Shown here: positions 58,812 to 64,000 of the stretch, piece after piece | Layout: the number at the start of each line of letters is the position of its first letter | How positions within the stretch are numbered: position 1 is the stretch's first letter | Assembly: GCF_000001735.4 (NCBI RefSeq) | Contig: NC_003074.8 | Span: 21,955,261 to 22,019,260, forward strand | DNA length: 64,000 nt | Reading direction: 5' to 3' | Source: Arabidopsis thaliana | Lineage: Eukaryota; Streptophyta; Magnoliopsida; Brassicales; Brassicaceae | Program-made: the position numbers and the translations under genes | Notes under the pieces: model-generated | Databases searched by the model: none | Told to the model about the DNA's origin: nothing | Seen by the model: the letters and a program-made list of their open reading frames with translations, nothing else

Positions 58812-60508
58812 ATGCAACTAGAACAACTTCCGTGGGAATTGGAGGAAAGAATACTCACTTTGATTCCAACAAAGTGTCTCGCTCTATTCAGATCTGTTTG
58901 CAAACGATGGAACTCTCTTTCAAACGAGAGAAGGTTTATCAATAATCATTTGGCTCGTGCCCATCCACAATAATTCATCTTGATTGCCAGATCCAAGATT
59001 TGCTCGGTGGAAGTTAATCTTGATGTTCCATCCATAGAGGTGCATAGCCATAACTTACCCTCATATATTCCCGGTTATAATGGTTTCTTCATGACGGTCG
59101 AATATTGCGACGGGTTAGTGGTTTATGCTACCGAGAACGGGATTGGGATATGCAACCCATTGTTGAGACAGATTAGATGGATCAAATCCAAAGTGAATTA
59201 TCGTTACAATGGGGTGGGATACGACAATTCTAGACCCGAAAATCATTACAAGATCTTTGAGTCTTGCCCCTATAGCGATACAACCGTGAAAGCTAGTATC
59301 ACCGAGTTTGTATCCGATGCATGGATTTCGAAACCGTACGAGTTTGCATATGATTGGGATTTTATGTCGTCCTATAGTGTATCATTGAATGGAGCTTTGT
59401 ATTGGGTTGCTTTCCATATGGCGTCTGATGACCAGTTTATTCAAAGCTTTGATTTTTCTACGGAGAAATTTGAACCCTATTGTCTCTTGCCTAATAAAAA
59501 ATGTGATCCAAGCAATGCTAGGTCCCTTGCAGTTTTTAGGGGAGATCGATTTTCGTATTTAGAGCAAAACTATGAGACAAGGAATATAGAGATTTGGGTA
59601 ACAAAAAAAGAGATTAAAATTGAGAATGGAAAGGCTGTGGAGTGGATGAACTTGATGAAAGTGTCAGTTCCTAAATGGTCGAGTTTAAGAGTAATAAGCT
59701 ATGATCCGCCAAGTTACTTCATCGACGATAAAACCCTCAGTCTCGCATTTGTGTTGTTTGAACAAGAAGGAAAAGGCTTGCATTTATATTGCCAAGGGAG
59801 ATAAGTTCCATGAAATTATAATAAACGATTTGGTTGAGTATCCTACTCGTCATCACCGTACCTATGTTCCTAGTTTGGTCCCAGTTCCAACGTTCACGAT
59901 GAGCAATAGAAGTAAAACGCAGCAGGTTGAGTCCCGCTTCACACCCCCTAGAGGAATACAAGCGAGCGATGGAGGAAACGAGTGGGACGACGGCATCTTC
60001 CACAATGTGAAGAAAATAAATGTAGGAGTAAATGATTTTGACACGGTCTTTGTCAAGTTTCACTACTCCAAATATAACCGGATTGAAGCCGGAGCAGGTC
60101 ATGGAAATGCGACAACACATAATCCAGACGACGAAGTACGTGACGTGATGAGATTTCTTACTTCTTAATTTATTAGTTTCTAACTTATATATAGTTTTAT
60201 CATACATATCATATGGATTTCTTGCATAGATTATGATCGCTGGAGGCGACTACATTGAAGCCGTCGAGGGGACCTACACTGAAAGCCATATCACCTCCAT
60301 TACATTTCGGATGCGCAAGGGAGACATGATGCCACAGTACGGACGCTTGAACGGGACGCCCTTCTCGCTTCGAGGAGAACGAGGCTCCAAGGCCATCGGG
60401 TTTTACGGAAGAAGCTCTGGTGTCCACCTCACTGCTCTCGGCGTCCACTTCTCTCCACCCCCTCTATATTATTCGTTTCCTAACCATTCACCAGTTTTTA
60501 ATTATTAA
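58812..60508 (+). pseudogene. F-box / FBA / jacalin-lectin gene with a stop and a frameshift
   Basis: The ATG at 58812 starts an F-box (LPWELEERILTLIPTKCLAL, then FRSVCKRWNSL). After 53 codons an in-frame TAA (58971-58973) falls between RAHPQ and FILIARSKICSVEV. The same frame then continues for more than 270 codons through the F-box-associated region (PLLRQIRWIKSK, YDWDFMSSYSVSLNGALYWV). Near 59770-59780 a one-base change shifts the frame: EQEGK continues as KACIYIAKGDKFHE in the next frame. A jacalin-like lectin domain follows (RGIQASDGGNEWDDGIFHNV and KINVGVNDFDTVFVKFHYSK). It crosses an intron (60136-60229) and ends at 60508. F-box/jacalin proteins of this clade are substrate adaptors of SCF ligases. 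A shortened gene model starting after the stop is possible, but would lose the F-box. Confidence 0.72.
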
Positions 60509-60792
60509 TAATCATGCCAATAAAAAGTAATAATTCTTTTTTGGATATGAATATGATCGTTTTTCTTGAACATGCACGATTGAGTAAAATGGGAATATTA
60601 CTGGCCGTGTTTTTTATTGGGTTCGCAAAAGCCTAATAAAAAAAGTTGGACTTATGAGTAAAATGGGAAATAGGGTTTTCCAATCCTTCTTTCTGAAACC
60701 CTAAACCGACAAGGCAAGCAAACAACAACGCTGCTATACAAATCCATCTATAAACTCTTTTTTTTCTTTTCGACCGTGTCCATTAAAAATAT

Positions 60793-60903
60793 ATGATGCA
60801 ACCAGAGAACCAGCCGTGGGAATTGGAGGAAGAGATACTTTCTCACCTTCCAACAATTTTTCTCGCTCGATTGAAATCAGTTTGCAAACCAACTAGTGTT
60901 TAA
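60793..60903 (+). pseudogene. F-box stub
   Basis: MMQPENQPWELEEEILSHLP and then TIFLARLKSVCK repeat the F-box of the gene at 58.8 kb, but the frame stops 36 codons after the ATG and no FBA or jacalin sequence follows. A telo-box AAACCCTA lies about 95 bp upstream. Most likely the start of a duplicated, deleted F-box gene. Confidence 0.7.
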
Positions 60904-61368
60904 CTATTGCTCATACTCAGCAAACCATGCACCTACTCCAATATTTCAAACTTCTGATCTCTCCTTTAATGCAACATATGTAATAAACAACAAAATATAC
61001 ATGGAATGTCTCGGAAAAACACAAATCTATAGGGTATTTTCTGTAATAAGTAAAAATATAAGGAAAATATGTAAATAAACCAAACTACAAGGAATATATG
61101 TAATAATATGAAAAAGTAAAAAACAAAAAATCCTTTCTCTCTCGCTTCTCTTCTTCTCTGCCCCTCCTTAACACTCTTCTCGCCGCCGTTCCTCTCTCTG
61201 CCTCTTGAGCCTCCGGAGCTGGTGAAAAAAATCGTCTTTTCTATCTCCTTTGAAGGTAATTCAGCTTTTCGATTTCTCCAGATGCTCATATAGTTGTTTT
61301 ATGCCAGTCGAATCGGATTATTTTCATGAAATTAAGAGTGTTTAGGGTTTGAATCTCCGTGTTTGTAG
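60904..61368. other. NRPB8B promoter and leader
   Basis: Spacer, then a CT-rich leader with a probable 5' UTR intron from GAAG|GTAATTC (about 61255) to TTTGTAG (61368). The reverse telo-box TTTAGGGTTT is at 61341-61350. The NRPB8B ATG immediately follows the acceptor. Confidence 0.5.
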
Positions 61369-62663
61369 ATGGCGAGCAATATTATCATGTTCGAGGATAT
61401 CTTCGTGGTCGATAAGCTAGACCCTGATGGCAAAAAGTTCGATAAAGGTATCTACTTTTTTTTTTAACCTCAGTCACGATTTGTAATGCTTGTCATGGCT
61501 TAAATCGAGTTTCTGATATGAATCCTAGTTTCTTGTGTTTGTTTTAAGTTTTAGATAAATTGGAATCCAAGTTAGTGTGAAAAAGATCTCAACTTTTAAA
61601 ATTTTAAGCCTCCTAAAGTTTGTTTGTTCTGACTTCAAATTGATTGCGTCTCTGTGTGTTTGTGGTAACACAGTTACGCGTGTTGAAGCAAGGAGCCACA
61701 ACTTGGAAATGTTTATGCATTTAGATGTTAACACTGAGGTTTATCCATTGGCTGTTGGTGATAAGTTCACGCTGGCTATGGCTCCCACGCTTAATCTCGA
61801 TGGAACTCCTGATACCGGATACTTTACTCCGGTACTGCATGCTTTTTCTATGTTAGATTTTTGGTGTATATTGCATACTCTTTTTTACTTGCTTGGATAA
61901 ATCTCATGAATGGTTACAGTAAGTTAGGCCAGTTAACTTTTCTTAAGGTTTTGGTTGGGGCATACCATTAAGTGCTAATTGCTCGATATGACTAATTCCA
62001 CTGGCTTGATTCAGGAGATAGGAATAAGACTAATCATATGAAAACTTGAGCAATACTTAGTCTCTTGAATATTGAATTAAAACCTATCTTTGAAAACCAA
62101 GACTGTTTTCTTTGATAATTTGAACATTCATTTAGTTTCCATGTCGCTCTATTACAAGAACATGTATTAGGATTTGATCTAATTGCTTAATAGAACAATT
62201 GCTTTGGCTTGATTCAGGAAGCCTATCTAGGAATAAGAGTAAACATGTGGAATTTGAGCAAGACTTAGTGTCTTGACTCTTGAATCATGAAACCAAGATT
62301 GTTGTTAGCTAATCTAATCTAGTTTCCATCTCGCTTTGTTACAGGGAGCAAAGAAAACACTTGCAGATAAGTATGAATACATCATGCACGGGAAGCTTTA
62401 CAAGATCTCTGAGCGTGACGGCAAAACTCCAAAAGCGTAAGAATCCCATATACCTAGACCAACAAAATCATTTTTTCCCAAAGAGATCCAATTTAACTTA
62501 CAGATCTAACCATCATGCTTCGGTTTCTATCTTGCAATTATGTGTTTGCAGAGAGTTATATGTTTCGTTCGGGGGGCTCCTGATGTTGCTTCAGGGAGAT
62601 CCAGCTCATATTTCTCACTTCGAACTTGACCAGAGGCTCTTTCTACTCATGAGGAAGCTTTGA
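61369..62663 (+). CDS. NRPB8B: RNA polymerase subunit RPB8 (NRPB8B)
   Basis: Four exons (61369-61447, 61674-61831, 62345-62436, 62552-62663) encode 146 residues, the usual RPB8 length. The sequence runs from [20 protein letters not shown], through [20 protein letters not shown] and [13 protein letters not shown], to the C-terminal [13 protein letters not shown], matching the OB-fold subunit shared by RNA polymerases I, II and III. Plants have two copies, and the two are also found with Pol IV and V. The protein is nuclear and structural, with no catalytic role of its own. No lesion seen. Confidence 0.95.
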
Positions 62664-64000
62664 GATGCCATTGTCTAATCACTTTCCGAGAATATTCGCA
62701 TAAAAACCGAATTAACAGAGAGCTTTCTTATAAAAGCTTTATCTTATGTTAAACTTTGCTATTATAAATACTATTTTCATGAAGCAACTCTTGTACATCC
62801 AATATTTAACTGTCCAATTGAATTATGCTTGTAGCTCAGAGCTGTTGATGAATGATGATAACCACTTGAGGCCAATAAGTTATAAAACAAACAGAGACAA
62901 AAAAATTGTTTCTTTTCTAACAACACTCTCACATGTGTTTAGTAATATTCTCTCTTTGAACAATAACACTAAGCCAATAAAACAAAAAAGTCAGTTTCTG
63001 GCGTAGCAGGAATTTTTCTTTGTGATAGTGAAGTTTTTGGAGTTGTTGTTACTCATGCTTGTATCCAGACGCCTTCCCACTTCTCCCAACTGTATGAGGC
63101 TCATGCGTATTATCGCTGTTTACCTCCAAACCATGATAAGCATGGCTGAGGAAATACTCGGATCCTGATTTTGCAGCTGTTTGATTTAGTGAGTGAGTTA
63201 TGATTATTGCCTCTCAACTGCAATGCTTTCTCTGCAGCTTATACTAATGCCATTGGCTCTCATGTGTCCGTCTTCTTCTCCATTCTTTGCTTGATCTGCA
63301 TCAAGTAGATTGTCAAACTCATGGAATCAAAAATGGCTTTGGTTGACTTAACAATGTATCAAGCTTTCTATGATACCGTTTGTTTTGTGATCTTCTAGGT
63401 AACCACCCTGAAAGAAGAAGATCCGTGGCTCCTCTGATCCGCTATATATGTGCTTCTGAAAAGTGGTTAGCAATTTGTGAATTGTGATCACTTGCGGCAT
63501 TTAGGTTCATATTGGGTGTACGATTTTGGATTATAAAGAAAATCATCAAAACGTTCGTAGAACACAATTCACAAATTTATTGATTTAAACTAGAACGATA
63601 CACGTAACTGATTCTTCTTTTTGCATGTCCAAAATTATCATCAAGACCGGACTAATCATCATAGGATACATGTGAAAGTTGCAGCCTCTTACATTTTCTC
63701 CGTAACTATTTTGCTGTCCTGCTTTTATCCCTACATTTTCTGAGAGAAAGTCTTCTGTCAGTGCTAGATTTCATACTTATTCCATGACTAAAGTTACTTT
63801 ACTTCATTTCATAATCAAATAATATACTTTCTATTTAAATTATTATATAATTTGTTGACAAAAAAAATATAGGTATCTAAGAAGTAAAAAGTATATTTTT
63901 CATATATATTAAATTAAATTAAACATGTTCTAAAAAGGGATAATATTTTTTATTTATTTATCTAACTTTTGGTATAATTATTTATTTTCTGATACAAATC
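62664..64000. other. Intergenic end of window
   Basis: NRPB8B 3' UTR, then a less AT-rich stretch (63.0-63.5 kb) with short leftward frames that do not add up to a gene (see rejected items). The last 200 bp are AT-rich. Nothing else is supported. Confidence 0.4.

Noticed and set aside
63036-63330. Leftward frames ending ..GKASGYKHE and ..CRESIAVERQ at 63.0-63.3 kb
   Set aside because: They look protein-like and each ends at a natural stop, but both are under 45 codons and in different frames, and no splice pair joins them to a longer gene. They may be 3' exons of a relic; a search would be needed.

Overview
The window reads as a piece of a small, AT-rich, gene-dense flowering-plant nuclear genome. 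Genes have short GT-AG introns and plant-only families are present: a CRINKLY4 receptor kinase, an NLP transcription factor, a FAR1-related protein and F-box/jacalin genes. Gene order and protein lengths match what I remember of Arabidopsis thaliana chromosome 3, roughly the AT3G59410 to AT3G59600 interval. That assignment is from memory, not from a search. No bacterial, viral or CRISPR features were seen.

Layout, left to right. 1-3.9 kb: the 3' two fifths of the eIF2alpha kinase GCN2 (+). 4.25 kb: a tRNA-Thr(TGT) with a damaged acceptor stem. 4.6-7.3 kb: the intronless receptor kinase ACR4 (-), with an HD-ZIP IV type palindrome upstream. 9.2-11.2 kb: a plant protein of unknown function with a SAP-like N-terminus (-). 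13.4-23 kb: an accessory zone built by duplication. It holds CML4, an unrecognised three-exon 78-residue gene, coiled-coil gene copies, a lipid-transfer-type secreted protein, their broken copies and an F-box/FBD relic. 23.8-24.8 kb: a short FAR1-related protein (-). 25.9-26.7 kb: a hAT-like non-autonomous transposon. 27.8-29.2 kb: fructokinase (+). 29.4-31.0 kb: a conserved unknown gene (-), divergent from a YIF1-type Golgi membrane protein (+). 33.2-34.5 kb: an LRR protein (-). 35.1 kb: a 45-residue secreted-peptide candidate (+). 36.8-37.6 kb: rhomboid RBL13 (+). 38.4-39.9 kb: the strictosidine-synthase-like pollen-wall gene LAP3 (+). 40.6-41.5 kb: ribosomal protein RPL38 (-), divergent from cohesin SYN3/RAD21.2 (+) across a promoter carrying telo-box, site II and E2F motifs. 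45.8-50.1 kb: a TBC RabGAP (-) with a PIF/Harbinger-like element in one intron. 54.4-57.5 kb: NLP9 (+). 58 kb: a 5'-truncated LINE with a perfect 16-bp target duplication. 58.8-60.9 kb: a broken F-box/jacalin gene and an F-box stub. 61.4-62.7 kb: RNA polymerase subunit NRPB8B (+).

Most genes are unrelated housekeeping or developmental genes and do not form a pathway. The parts most worth a second look are the duplicated 13-22 kb zone with its small conserved gene, the secreted-peptide candidate at 35.1 kb, the three transposon insertions with readable target duplications, the damaged tRNA, and the regulatory motifs next to ACR4 and SYN3. Exon boundaries were read by eye from GT/AG sites and frame continuity, so a few may be off by a base or two.
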